Below are positions 16,097 through 24,283 of a stretch of DNA of 28,520 nucleotides, piece by piece (position 1 is the stretch's first letter; the number at the start of each line of letters is the position of its first letter). The notes beneath the pieces are model-generated. The model ran no database searches. It saw only the letters and a program-made list of their open reading frames with translations, and was not told the DNA's origin. The stretch is from an uncultured Granulicatella sp. (lineage in GTDB: Bacteria > Bacillota > Bacilli > Lactobacillales > Aerococcaceae), in NCBI GenBank assembly GCA_900551535.1, contig URWJ01000003.1, positions 1 to 28,520 of the forward strand, given 5' to 3'. The translations under genes were made by a program, and so were the position numbers.

Positions 16097-18493
16097 TTAA
16101 CCTTGAACAGGTTTGATGTGCCAAATGTCTTTCGCATATTCTTTCACTGCACGGTCAGCTGAGAAGATACCTGCATTTGCAATATTGGCAAGGCTCATCT
16201 TCATCCATTTAGATGAATCATTATAATCCTTTTCAATACGTTCTTGCGCTTCAACATAGCTATCAAAGTCGGCAAGACACATATAGTGATCTTGAGTTAA
16301 TAAGTAATCCACGATGAAGTTGAAGTTCATACCACCAACCGTCATTGTACGGATGAAATCAAGGACTGTCTTAATCTTAGGTGAATTATTATAGTATTCC
16401 CAAGGTTTATAGCCTTTTGCATATAACGCATCTACTTCTTCTGTTTCTAAACCGAAGATAACAATATTGTCTTTTCCTACAGCTTCGTAGATTTCAACGT
16501 TTGCTCCGTCCATTGTACCAAGAGTTACTGCACCATTTAACATCAGTTTCATGTTACCAGTACCACTCGCCTCTTTACCCGCTTGAGAGATTTGTTCACT
16601 CACGTCTGCAGCTGGCAAGATGATTTCTGCTAGAGTCACTTTGTAGTCTGGAATGAATACCACTTTAATATATTCACGCACTAATTCATCACTTTCAATC
16701 ATTTGAGAAATTGAGTGGATGAATTTAATAATGTTTTTCGCCATTTGATATCCTGAAGAAGCCTTCGCAGCGAAAATGAATGTACGTGGTGTTGGACGTA
16801 ATCCATTGTATTTAATCTCATGGTAAAGATATACAATGTGTAACGCATTTAATAATTGGCGTTTGTATTCATGTAATCTCTTCACTTGTACGTCAAATAT
16901 TGAATGAGGATTTACTGAAATCGCAAGCGTTTCTTTAATGTAAGTCGCTAATTGCTCTTTCTTCGTTAATTTAATGGCTTGTAAGTCTTTCAGTACTTTC
17001 TCATCATCTTTATAAGCATTCAATTTTGAAATGCCAGAGAGGTCTTTAATGAAGTCATCTCCGATTAAATTTTCTAAGTAAGTAGCAAGTTCTGGGTTTG
17101 CTTGACCTAACCAACGGCGGTGCGCAATACCGTTTGTCACATTACCGAATTTACCAGGATATAAATCGTTGAAGGCTTTAAATGTATCACGAACAAGAAT
17201 ATCACTATGCAGTTTTGATACCCCGTTTACATAATGGCTACCCACAATTGAAAGATTTGCCATCTTAATCATGTCGTCATAAATAATCGCTGTATCACGT
17301 AATGTATATTGTTTTCCTTGTTCCATGACCCATAAGCAGAAACGTCTATTAATTTCTTCAATAATTGAGTAAATACGTGGAAGAATTGGTTGGAATAAGG
17401 ATACTGGCCATTTTTCCAATGCTTCTGCCATAATCGTATGGTTTGTATACGCAAATGTCTTAGTCGTGATATCCCACGCTTTATCCCATCCATAGCCGTA
17501 CTCATCCACTAACAAACGCATTAATTCAGCAACGCCCATCGCAGGGTGAGTATCATTAATGTGAAGCGCTACATGTTCAGAGAAGTTTTCTAATGTACCA
17601 AATTCACGGTAATGGTTCTTCACTAATTGTTGTAACGAAGCACTAATGAAGAAGTATTGTTGTTTAATACGTAACTCTTTACCTTCGTTTGTAACATCGG
17701 CTGGATATAATAATTTAGAAATAGAAGACGCAATTGCTTCTGCTTCTGATGATTTAGAATATTCACCGCGTTCGAATAGTTTCATATTGAAACCAGTTTT
17801 TGCTTTTGCTTCCCATAAACGTAATGTGTTTACAGCTGAAGCATCATAACCAGAGATTAATAAATCATATGGTTCCGCTTGAATCGAAGTATAGTTTTTG
17901 TGGTTCACTTTTAAGCCAGTTTCTGTCATCACTTGCTCTAATTCTCCACCAAAACGTACTTCAACTTCTTCATCATTACGATACACTAAGCCATATTTAC
18001 CAAGGTCTAACCATTGATCTGGGAATTCTTGTTGCCAACCGTTTGTAATCACTTGTTTGAAAATCCCATATTCGTAAAGAATTGAGAATCCTGTGACTGG
18101 ATATTCATTACTTGTTAAGGCATCTAAATAACAAGCCGCAAGACGTCCTAGACCACCATTTCCTAAACCTGGATCTGGTTCCATATTGTAAATTTCATCG
18201 AGTGAAAAATTGTTTTCGCTCAAGAACTCTTTTGCTTCCTTTTCAATGCCTAAATTGAATAAGTTATTGCGAAGTGTACGTCCTACTAGGAATTCCATTG
18301 ACATATAGTACGCACGTTTTTGACGAGTTTGTTTTAATGTTTGTTCATAGCTGAATTTCTTTTCCATTAAAATATCACGAACAGATCTCATCATCGCTTC
18401 GTACACTTGTCTCTTACTAGCATTTGAGATAGTAACACCAAATTGATTCTTTAATGAAGTTTCTACACGACTTGTTAAACTTTTTTCGACCAT
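16097..18493 (-). CDS. glgP: Glycogen phosphorylase
   Basis: This GT35 phosphorylase of 798 residues releases glucose-1-phosphate from the non-reducing ends of glycogen. The pyridoxal-phosphate lysine is Lys649 in EASGTGNMKLMLNGA. Other family signatures include EFLVGRTLRNN, DPGLGNGGLGRLAACYLD near the N-terminus and HVALHINDTHPA. The length is that of the short bacterial type without the plant insertion. The ATG at 18493 follows AAGGAGG and lies 19 bases after the glgA stop, so glgA-glgP is a two-gene unit ending in a strong terminator. Synthesis and breakdown are therefore co-expressed. Confidence 0.97.
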   Translation of the reverse strand: MVEKSLTSRVETSLKNQFGVTISNASKRQVYEAMMRSVRDILMEKKFSYEQTLKQTRQKRAYYMSMEFLVGRTLRNNLFNLGIEKEAKEFLSENNFSLDEIYNMEPDPGLGNGGLGRLAACYLDALTSNEYPVTGFSILYEYGIFKQVITNGWQQEFPDQWLDLGKYGLVYRNDEEVEVRFGGELEQVMTETGLKVNHKNYTSIQAEPYDLLISGYDASAVNTLRLWEAKAKTGFNMKLFERGEYSKSSEAEAIASSISKLLYPADVTNEGKELRIKQQYFFISASLQQLVKNHYREFGTLENFSEHVALHINDTHPAMGVAELMRLLVDEYGYGWDKAWDITTKTFAYTNHTIMAEALEKWPVSLFQPILPRIYSIIEEINRRFCLWVMEQGKQYTLRDTAIIYDDMIKMANLSIVGSHYVNGVSKLHSDILVRDTFKAFNDLYPGKFGNVTNGIAHRRWLGQANPELATYLENLIGDDFIKDLSGISKLNAYKDDEKVLKDLQAIKLTKKEQLATYIKETLAISVNPHSIFDVQVKRLHEYKRQLLNALHIVYLYHEIKYNGLRPTPRTFIFAAKASSGYQMAKNIIKFIHSISQMIESDELVREYIKVVFIPDYKVTLAEIILPAADVSEQISQAGKEASGTGNMKLMLNGAVTLGTMDGANVEIYEAVGKDNIVIFGLETEEVDALYAKGYKPWEYYNNSPKIKTVLDFIRTMTVGGMNFNFIVDYLLTQDHYMCLADFDSYVEAQERIEKDYNDSSKWMKMSLANIANAGIFSADRAVKEYAKDIWHIKPVQG

Positions 18494-18512
18494 TTAAGAG
18501 CCTCCTTATTAT

Positions 18513-19931
18513 TTAAACTACTTCATGGTACAGATCTAAGTATTTCTTAGCGGACTGTTCCCAGCTTACGTCTTTTTGTAAATTGTTCTTGATAATTTGT
18601 TTCCATTCATCAGGTGATTGGTAGAAGCATGTTACAGCCCGATAAATCGCATCCATCATATCGCCAGCTTGGAAGCTTTCGAATGTAAATCCATTTCCTT
18701 CAACGCCTGTAAATGGAATAACCGTATCACGCAATCCACCAACACGGTGAACAACAGGGACTGTTCCATAACGCATTGAGATTAGTTGTGATAATCCACA
18801 TGGCTCTGTCTTAGAAGGCATTAAGAATAAATCACTTGCCGCATAGATTTTTGCAGACATTTCATTAGAGAATAATAAAATGCTACGTACACGGTCATGT
18901 CTGTAATGTTCTAGGGAACGTAAGGCACTCTCATAATGAGCATCTCCTGTTCCTAGAATGACTAATTGTGCCCCTGTTTTAAGGATTTCTTCGCTTGCTT
19001 GTAAAATTAAATCGATTCCTTTTTGATGTGTGAGTCGCGTTACCATTCCGATTAAAGGAATATCGGCATTCACTTCTAAGTCCATCTCTTTTTGGAACGC
19101 TAATTTATTTTGTACTTTATCTTCAAACGTTTCTAAATCATAGTTTACAGGAATCACTGGATCTGTTTTCGGATTGAATTTAACAATATCAATTCCATTT
19201 AAGATTCCTCTTAGTTTTCCTTGCTCTACGGTTAAAATCTTGTCTAGTCCATATGAGAAGTATGGGTCTAAGATTTCTCGCGCATATGTTTCACTCACCG
19301 TGTTGACGCGGTCCGCTAATTGAATCGCTCCTTTTAGTAAGTTCACGTCACCATTGTAAATGAGAGCGTCAAAATATTTATTTTCTAATCCAAATAGATT
19401 TCCCATTTCATATGGGTTGAATCGACCTTGGAATTCGATATTATGAATCGAAAGCACACTCTTCATATCTTTATAGAACTCTGCTTCACGACTCTTCAAC
19501 ACGTCTAAGTAAATGACAGAAAGTGCTGTATGCCAGTCGTTTACGTTCACAACATCTGGCTTGAAATCAAGCGCTGGCAAGATTTCAAGAGCTGCTTTTG
19601 AGAAGAAAGCAAAACGTTCACCATCATCTGCTTGTCCATAAATACTATCACGATTAAAATATTGCTCATTATCTACAAAATAACAAGGAACTCCGTCTAC
19701 TTCTGTTTCGAAAATTCCACAATAAGAATGTCTCCACCCTAAATCAACAAATTGATATGCTTTGTATTTTAATCCGAAACGTTCACGGTCAATACTTGAA
19801 TACAAAGGCAAAATAACACGTGCATCTACGCCTAATTCACGAAGGGCTTTTGGAAGAGAACCAATTACATCTCCTAAACCTCCGACTTTAACAAAGGGAG
19901 CTGCTTCAGCTGCGATAAAACAAACTTTCAT
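18513..19931 (-). CDS. glgA: Glycogen synthase (ADP-glucose)
   Basis: This GT5 glycosyltransferase of 472 residues adds glucose from ADP-glucose to the growing alpha-1,4 chain. The start is the ATG at 19931, preceded by AAAGGAG. An in-frame ATG 48 bases upstream (19979) lies beyond the -10 and would precede the transcription start. KVGGLGDV (15-22) is the ADP-glucose-binding signature (KTGGL type). The C-terminal Rossmann domain has SKTEPCGLSQL and VVHRVGGLRDTV. It is first in the glgA-glgP unit, separate from glgBCD, while many Firmicutes keep all five in one operon. Confidence 0.97.
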   Translation of the reverse strand: MKVCFIAAEAAPFVKVGGLGDVIGSLPKALRELGVDARVILPLYSSIDRERFGLKYKAYQFVDLGWRHSYCGIFETEVDGVPCYFVDNEQYFNRDSIYGQADDGERFAFFSKAALEILPALDFKPDVVNVNDWHTALSVIYLDVLKSREAEFYKDMKSVLSIHNIEFQGRFNPYEMGNLFGLENKYFDALIYNGDVNLLKGAIQLADRVNTVSETYAREILDPYFSYGLDKILTVEQGKLRGILNGIDIVKFNPKTDPVIPVNYDLETFEDKVQNKLAFQKEMDLEVNADIPLIGMVTRLTHQKGIDLILQASEEILKTGAQLVILGTGDAHYESALRSLEHYRHDRVRSILLFSNEMSAKIYAASDLFLMPSKTEPCGLSQLISMRYGTVPVVHRVGGLRDTVIPFTGVEGNGFTFESFQAGDMMDAIYRAVTCFYQSPDEWKQIIKNNLQKDVSWEQSAKKYLDLYHEVV

Positions 19932-19961
19932 ACTCTTTCTCCTTTTACTTGTGATACATTT

Positions 19962-19990
19962 ATTATAACGTGAAATCATGAAAAGAACTA
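19962..19990 (-). promoter_or_regulatory. glgA: Promoter of glgA-glgP with a TCATGAAAAG motif in the spacer
   Basis: On the minus strand a perfect TATAAT (19967-19962) lies 17 bases from a weak -35, TAGTTC (19990-19985). The plus strand of the spacer reads TCATGAAAAG (19976-19985), then AAC. The complement of the right arm in the glgB/GH13 region reads TCATGAAAAGTAC. The motif would block polymerase if bound, so repression is the simpler reading. Confidence 0.6.
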
Positions 19991-20027
19991 GACTTCTATA
20001 TAATAAAATAAATAATTTATCCTAAAT

Positions 20028-20055
20028 AAAAAACCTAGGACAAATGTCCTAGGTT
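20028..20055 (-). terminator. Terminator after the 157-residue unknown gene
   Basis: On the minus strand AACCTAGGAC (20055-20046) pairs perfectly with GTCCTAGGTT (20041-20032) around a four-base loop, and a T-run follows. It isolates the unknown gene from glgA. Confidence 0.92.
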
Positions 20056-20065
20056 CAATTCACAA

Positions 20066-20539
20066 TTAAATTTCTGGGTAGATATCTTCCACAGATTTTT
20101 CTGGGTCAATCACGATGAATAAGTTACCGTGTGATCCAATTGCTGAACTTTGGTATTTGTTGTCATTTCCATCTTCGTCTACTGGGCTGTATGGGAAATA
20201 AACACGGTCTGTTTCAACAATTACATCTGATTTTGGATGATTTCCATCAACATATAAAATATCCATTAATTCGATATCGCTATATTTTTTAACGCGTTCG
20301 AACATTCCTAATTCTAAACCACCTAAGTTGATGTCTTCTGACATAACGTGGTCTGCTTCAGGGAAGATTTCGATACGTAAAGATTCACATGGGTGGATTT
20401 CTTGGAATTCTCCGCCGTTAATACGTCCAAATGATGTTGTAACTTTTTTAATCCATAAGTCACCAATCAAACGACGATGAATCGTCCATGTTTCTCCATT
20501 TCTAAATACGAATCGTAAACCTGACATAACCTTTTTCAT
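20066..20539 (-). CDS. Conserved-looking hypothetical protein, 157 residues
   Basis: I do not recognise this protein. It is soluble-looking and acidic, with no signal peptide or membrane segment. A basic, aromatic N-terminal stretch (RFVFRNGETWTIHRRLIGDL, 9-28) precedes an acidic remainder rich in Asp, Glu and beta-prone segments (SDVIVETDRVYFPYSPVDED, 103-122). It reads as a compact alpha/beta or all-beta domain. It is a real gene: AAGGAG lies nine bases before the ATG, with a strong extended -10 promoter upstream and a perfect terminator downstream. It is monocistronic between cca and glgA, and neither neighbour gives a clear functional hint. Confidence 0.82.
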   Translation of the reverse strand: MKKVMSGLRFVFRNGETWTIHRRLIGDLWIKKVTTSFGRINGGEFQEIHPCESLRIEIFPEADHVMSEDINLGGLELGMFERVKKYSDIELMDILYVDGNHPKSDVIVETDRVYFPYSPVDEDGNDNKYQSSAIGSHGNLFIVIDPEKSVEDIYPEI

Positions 20540-20579
20540 ATAGGGTCACTCCTTAAAATAAATTATTGCTTACACAATG

Positions 20580-20608
20580 ATAATACCATTGAAACGCCTT
20601 TCATTCAA
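20580..20608 (-). promoter_or_regulatory. Strong extended -10 promoter of the 157-residue gene
   Basis: On the minus strand TTGAAT (20608-20603), a 17-base spacer ending in TGG, and TATTAT (20585-20580) form a good sigma-A promoter with an extended -10. The leader is about 35 bases and ends with AAGGAG. Confidence 0.82.
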
Positions 20609-20663
20609 GAGTTATCTTTAATTAAATGGCTTTCAATAAATTGTTTTTCATTTCAATGAAACT

Positions 20664-21896
20664 TTATTTACTTTCATTAAAACTGTTTCTAATCCATGAA
20701 ACTATATCTGCATTTTCATTATGTAATCGTCCAGATAAAATCTCTGTTTGAAGAGCTTGTAAGACTTCACCAATAATAGGTCCCATCTTCTCTAAGCCAA
20801 GTGCTTCTTTTACTCCAAATCCATCAATTTGAATGTCTTTCATCGAACGAATCGGTAATTGTCGATACACTTCTTCTAAGTCAACTAATTGTTCTTTGTG
20901 ACCAATACCTGGTAACAACTGCTCTACTTCAATCGCTAATACTTCTGGACATTCATAGGCAAGGAATGCATCCCACTCTTTTTCAAGACGGGCGAGTAAT
21001 GTTTGATATCCCGTTAAAATCGTAGAAATTTGTTCATTTGAAGATTTCCAATCTTTCAAGACTTTTCTAAGCTGAGGAACGGTTAATTGTTCGTAGTACG
21101 CAAATAAAATCCATGCTTGCGTAATCGTTAATTTTTCTAATGGAAATGCTCCGATTTTAAGCAATGTTTCTTTAGCTTCTTTAAAATCTGGACTAGAATG
21201 GTATAACTCACTCTCTACAAACGCTTTAAAGGCAAGAGCGCGATGTGGACTCAGTATCATCTTCTCAAACTCAACTTTCATACGCTCCACCGCTACTCGC
21301 TCTAGATTGGCTTTTAAAGTTCGAATTGCATTAAACGTATCAGATTCTATCGAAAAGCCTAATTGTCCCGCAAACCGGACCGCACGCATCATCCGTAAGG
21401 CATCTTCATTAAAACGCTCCATAGGATTTCCAACACAGCGGATGATTTCTCGCTCTAAGTCTTCAATCCCACCAAAATAATCGACAATTTCTTCTTTGTC
21501 GTTTACAGCAAGTGCATTAATCGTAAAATCACGACGCATCAAGTCCTCTTCCAGACTTCTGACAAAGGTTACGGAATCCGGATGTCTAAAGTCCTGGTAC
21601 GTCCCTTCTGTACGAAATGTCGTCACCTCATAGCTATCATGATGATGGAGTACAAGAACGGTTCCGTGCTCAATTCCCACATCTACCGTATGAGAAAAGA
21701 GACTCTTCACTTCTTCAGGGGTTGCACTCGTTGCAATATCCACATCAGAAATCTCTTTTCCAAGAACCAAATCACGGACTGAACCACCCACAAAAACAGC
21801 TTCGTGTCCAGCTTCTTTTAAAGTTTGAAGAACAGGGAGTGCACTAACGAAGAGCGGTACCGATTGAATATCTACTGTTCGTTTTAAATCACTCAT
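20664..21896 (-). CDS. cca: CCA tRNA nucleotidyltransferase
   Basis: This class II CCA-adding enzyme of 410 residues builds or repairs the 3' CCA of tRNAs. The nucleotidyltransferase signature GGSVRDLVLGKEISDVDIA (37-55) holds the metal-binding Asp51 and Asp53. RRDFTINALA and EDALRMMRAVRFAGQLGF are the following conserved motifs that bind ribose and select bases. The helical neck and body follow. The length is typical for Bacilli. The start ATG overlaps the end of ypiB by eight bases, so the two are translationally coupled. No convincing terminator follows; only an AT-rich hairpin near 20653-20670 without a T-run. Confidence 0.96.
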   Translation of the reverse strand: MSDLKRTVDIQSVPLFVSALPVLQTLKEAGHEAVFVGGSVRDLVLGKEISDVDIATSATPEEVKSLFSHTVDVGIEHGTVLVLHHHDSYEVTTFRTEGTYQDFRHPDSVTFVRSLEEDLMRRDFTINALAVNDKEEIVDYFGGIEDLEREIIRCVGNPMERFNEDALRMMRAVRFAGQLGFSIESDTFNAIRTLKANLERVAVERMKVEFEKMILSPHRALAFKAFVESELYHSSPDFKEAKETLLKIGAFPLEKLTITQAWILFAYYEQLTVPQLRKVLKDWKSSNEQISTILTGYQTLLARLEKEWDAFLAYECPEVLAIEVEQLLPGIGHKEQLVDLEEVYRQLPIRSMKDIQIDGFGVKEALGLEKMGPIIGEVLQALQTEILSGRLHNENADIVSWIRNSFNESK

Positions 21897-22419
21897 CTTC
21901 TAACTCCTTTAACCGATTCGTTAATTCCATAAAACGCTCAGAGTCCATGGCTTCTAAAGCCTCATTGATATCCAATTTTAATTGAGCTATCATGGCTTCT
22001 TTTTGAATCGTTGCTAATTCATCTTGGACAACTTCCTCATCTTCCACTTCAGAGACAAAATAAGGATTATTCTCTAACACTGCAAAACTAACCATGCTCT
22101 TATAAGCGTTTGGAAAATCTAATTCAATATAGCAATCTTCTTTCCAGTGAAGACGCATATCGTGAAAAGCTACTTCCGGATTATCGAATTTTGTTCCTTC
22201 CTTATAAAATAGGAAAGATTCTTGAGCAGGTTTAATCGTTGAAAACAACATTCCTTTTGGAGTAGCTTCCACATGCTCCACAAAATGAATTTGTCTTAAC
22301 AATAACTCATGGTTTAACAAATAGTTCAGAATCCACAATGACTCTCTTCTTTTCAAAGAATGATTTGAAATGAACCACGAAATAAATTTCTTCTTCGTTT
22401 CTAAACTTGGGTTAAACAA
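21889..22419 (-). CDS. ypiB: YpiB family protein (UPF0302 with IDEAL domain)
   Basis: This protein has about 176 residues if it starts at the TTG at 22419, which lies six bases after AGGAGG. The longer reading from the TTG at 22440 would place the ribosome site inside the gene. The N-terminal part (to about residue 115) matches the UPF0302/YpiB family. The C-terminus LDINEALEAMDSERFMELTN is an IDEAL domain, a short helical hairpin found at the ends of several Firmicute proteins. The function is unknown. It lies between ypiA and cca and overlaps cca by eight bases. The YpiA-YpiB pairing is conserved in Bacilli. Confidence 0.9.
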   Translation of the reverse strand: MFNPSLETKKKFISWFISNHSLKRRESLWILNYLLNHELLLRQIHFVEHVEATPKGMLFSTIKPAQESFLFYKEGTKFDNPEVAFHDMRLHWKEDCYIELDFPNAYKSMVSFAVLENNPYFVSEVEDEEVVQDELATIQKEAMIAQLKLDINEALEAMDSERFMELTNRLKELEDE

Positions 22420-22429
22420 AGTATCCCTC

Positions 22430-23701
22430 CTACTCTTCAAAAATAAATGTATAACGGATAAACTCAGGATTAAATGGATCTACCTTTAATGCTTCTTGTA
22501 AGGCTGGTGCTGCTAAATCTTTACGTCCCTCTTCAATCATAAAGCGGATATAGTCTTCTAAGAATTCAACAGAACTTTCCCCGGCTTCATAAGCTTTTTG
22601 ATAATTTGTAAAGGCATCGCTGTACTCTTCCATTGATTCAAAAGTTTTTGCAAACAAGTAAAGAATCACTGCATCTTCCTTTGTTTCTAAACTTTCAAGG
22701 AATGCAATACTTTCCTCATATTCCTCTTCATCATTCAATGCTTCAACATAACTTGTCACATTGAGAATTGAATCGTTGTTAAGATTTACCGCTTCTTTTA
22801 ATTCCTGTAAGCCAACTTTTGCATTTCCTGTTGCAATTTCAATTTGTCCAAGAATGCGGTGTGCTTCATCGTTCAATTCATCAAAAGCAATCCATTTTTT
22901 CGCATAGTCTTTTGCTTCCTCATCACGTTTTAAGATTAGGAGACATTGAATTACGTTTAATGTCACTTCACTATTTTCAGGTTCACGTTCTAGAAGTTCC
23001 GTGTAATACTCGAGAGCTTTCTCGTAGTTGCCCTCAATAGACTCATATGAGGCCATCTGGAACAATAAATCACTTGAGAGGCCATCAATGCTTTCTTCGC
23101 CAATAAATTGCTCTAAGGGCTCTTTATTGCCCATTCTCAAAGTCGCTTCGACATACAACTCTTGTGCTCGTTCTTCTTCCCCAGTTTCCCCTGGATTTTG
23201 TTTTAAGAAACGTTCTAAGAAGAATGCGCTACGTTCGAAACTTCCCGCTTCAAATAATAAAGTTCCAAGATAAAAATCAATAATCGCTTCGTCTGGATCT
23301 AAGTCTTTTGCTTTTAAGAGTTTCTTCTCTGCTAAATCGAAGTCTCCTTCTTCACGGTAAGCTTCTGATTGCACCACTAACACACTTGGATAGTCTGGGT
23401 CTGTCTCAGGAATATCATACAGAATCGATAACGCTTGATCTGTTTCTCCTTCAGCCACTAAAATCTCTGCTAATAAAATCGTCCAAATCGCTTCGTCTGG
23501 TTCAACTTCGGTGAGTCGTAACAAAGCACGTTTGGCTTCTTCGTAGAATCCAATCGATACAGAATAAGTCGCTAAGTCTGCCATCTCTTGAAGGTCTTTT
23601 TCTGGATCAAAATTGTCAAAAAAACGATGGTAGTGTTCATAGACTTTATCAATATCTTGTTCTTGTAAGGCTTGTTCAATCGCTTCGATTACTTGTGTCA
23701 T
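22430..23701 (-). CDS. ypiA: TPR-repeat protein YpiA
   Basis: This acidic, cytoplasmic protein of 423 residues is made of tandem tetratricopeptide-like helical pairs along most of its length, for example DEAIWTILLAEILVAEGETD, DEAIIDFYLGTLLFEAGSFE and NYEKALEYYTELLEREPENS. Such solenoids bind partner proteins, but the partner is not known. It matches YpiA of Bacilli in length and in being followed by ypiB. AAAGGAG precedes the ATG at 23701, and its end meets the start region of ypiB. It heads ypiA-ypiB-cca. TATACT on the minus strand some 50 bases upstream may be its -10, without a clear -35. Confidence 0.9.
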   Translation of the reverse strand: MTQVIEAIEQALQEQDIDKVYEHYHRFFDNFDPEKDLQEMADLATYSVSIGFYEEAKRALLRLTEVEPDEAIWTILLAEILVAEGETDQALSILYDIPETDPDYPSVLVVQSEAYREEGDFDLAEKKLLKAKDLDPDEAIIDFYLGTLLFEAGSFERSAFFLERFLKQNPGETGEEERAQELYVEATLRMGNKEPLEQFIGEESIDGLSSDLLFQMASYESIEGNYEKALEYYTELLEREPENSEVTLNVIQCLLILKRDEEAKDYAKKWIAFDELNDEAHRILGQIEIATGNAKVGLQELKEAVNLNNDSILNVTSYVEALNDEEEYEESIAFLESLETKEDAVILYLFAKTFESMEEYSDAFTNYQKAYEAGESSVEFLEDYIRFMIEEGRKDLAAPALQEALKVDPFNPEFIRYTFIFEE

Positions 23702-23760
23702 AATGTCTCCTTTTGCAGATGAACTGCATGTAGTATATGTATCTATTGAAGTTTTACACC

Positions 23761-23803
23761 AAAAAAAGAAGGTGTTATATAGAGTTAACTCTAATATAAC
23801 ACC
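23761..23803 (-). terminator. Terminator of hup
   Basis: A long hairpin pairs GGTGTTATAT (23771-23780) with ATATAACACC (23794-23803). Inside it is the palindrome AGAGTTAACTCT, with one unpaired A at 23793. On the minus strand it is followed by TTCTTTTTTT. It separates hup from ypiA. Confidence 0.92.
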
Positions 23804-23841
23804 AATTAAAACTTCATGCTATGAAAAATAATTCATTGGAA

Positions 23842-24120
23842 TTATTTTTTAACTGCATCTTTAAGAGCTTTACCAGCTTTGAATGCTGGAACTTTAGAAG
23901 CTTTGATTTTGATTTCTTTACCTGTTTGAGGGTTACGTCCTTTACGAGCAGCGCGTTCGCGAACTTCGAAGTTACCAAATCCGATAACTTGAACTTTTTC
24001 ACCTGCTTTTAAAGCTTCTTGAATTGTTTCGAATAACGCTTCAACTGTTGCTGAAACATCTTTCTTTGTTAATTGCGTTTTTTTAGCAACGCGATCTACT
24101 AATTCTGCTTTGTTAGCCAT
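23842..24120 (-). CDS. hup: DNA-binding protein HU
   Basis: This 92-residue protein is a typical HU: the helical N-terminal dimerisation part (MANKAELVDRVA...), GFGNFEVRERAARKGRNP (47-64), then the beta-ribbon arm containing the conserved Asn-Pro pair that intercalates DNA, and a C-terminal helix. HU is the abundant nucleoid protein that bends and compacts DNA. The ATG at 24120 follows GGAGGTGA. The single gene has a very strong promoter, a leader of about 90 bases and its own terminator, fitting high expression. Confidence 0.98.
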   Translation of the reverse strand: MANKAELVDRVAKKTQLTKKDVSATVEALFETIQEALKAGEKVQVIGFGNFEVRERAARKGRNPQTGKEIKIKASKVPAFKAGKALKDAVKK

Positions 24121-24183
24121 TTTAGTTTCACCTCCGTCAAATAAGAATTTCTATCAGAGTTCGTTGAGTGGTCCAACTTATCT

Positions 24184-24210
24184 GGAAATCGAAAATTAGT
24201 TTTGATTTCC
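24184..24210 (-). promoter_or_regulatory. Hairpin at the 5' end of the hup leader
   Basis: On the minus strand GGAAATC (24210-24204) pairs with GATTTCC (24190-24184) around 13 bases. It begins at or next to the predicted transcription start. A 5' terminal stem often stabilises abundant mRNAs, and I suggest that role without proof. Confidence 0.45.
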
Positions 24211-24215
24211 TCTAA

Positions 24216-24244
24216 ATTATACCATTCCACCTCAATAGTTTCAA
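24216..24244 (-). promoter_or_regulatory. hup: Strong sigma-A promoter of hup
   Basis: TTGAAA (24244-24239), a 17-base spacer ending TGG, and TATAAT (24221-24216) on the minus strand give an almost ideal promoter with an extended -10. Transcription should start near 24209. Confidence 0.92.
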
Positions 24245-24283
24245 CGTTTTATATCCTGTTTTATAAGCTTGCTATGAATTTTT

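Noticed and set aside
19970..19983. cre site at the glgA promoter
   Set aside because: The best alignment around the central CG gives only about 10 of 14 matches and lacks the conserved TG and CA ends.
20653..20670. Hairpin after cca as a terminator
   Set aside because: The stem is AT-rich with a two-base loop, overlaps the stop codon and has no T-run.
23814..24002. Lys-rich 62-codon ORF overlapping hup
   Set aside because: It is an out-of-frame reading of the hup gene, whose own frame is an unmistakable HU protein.
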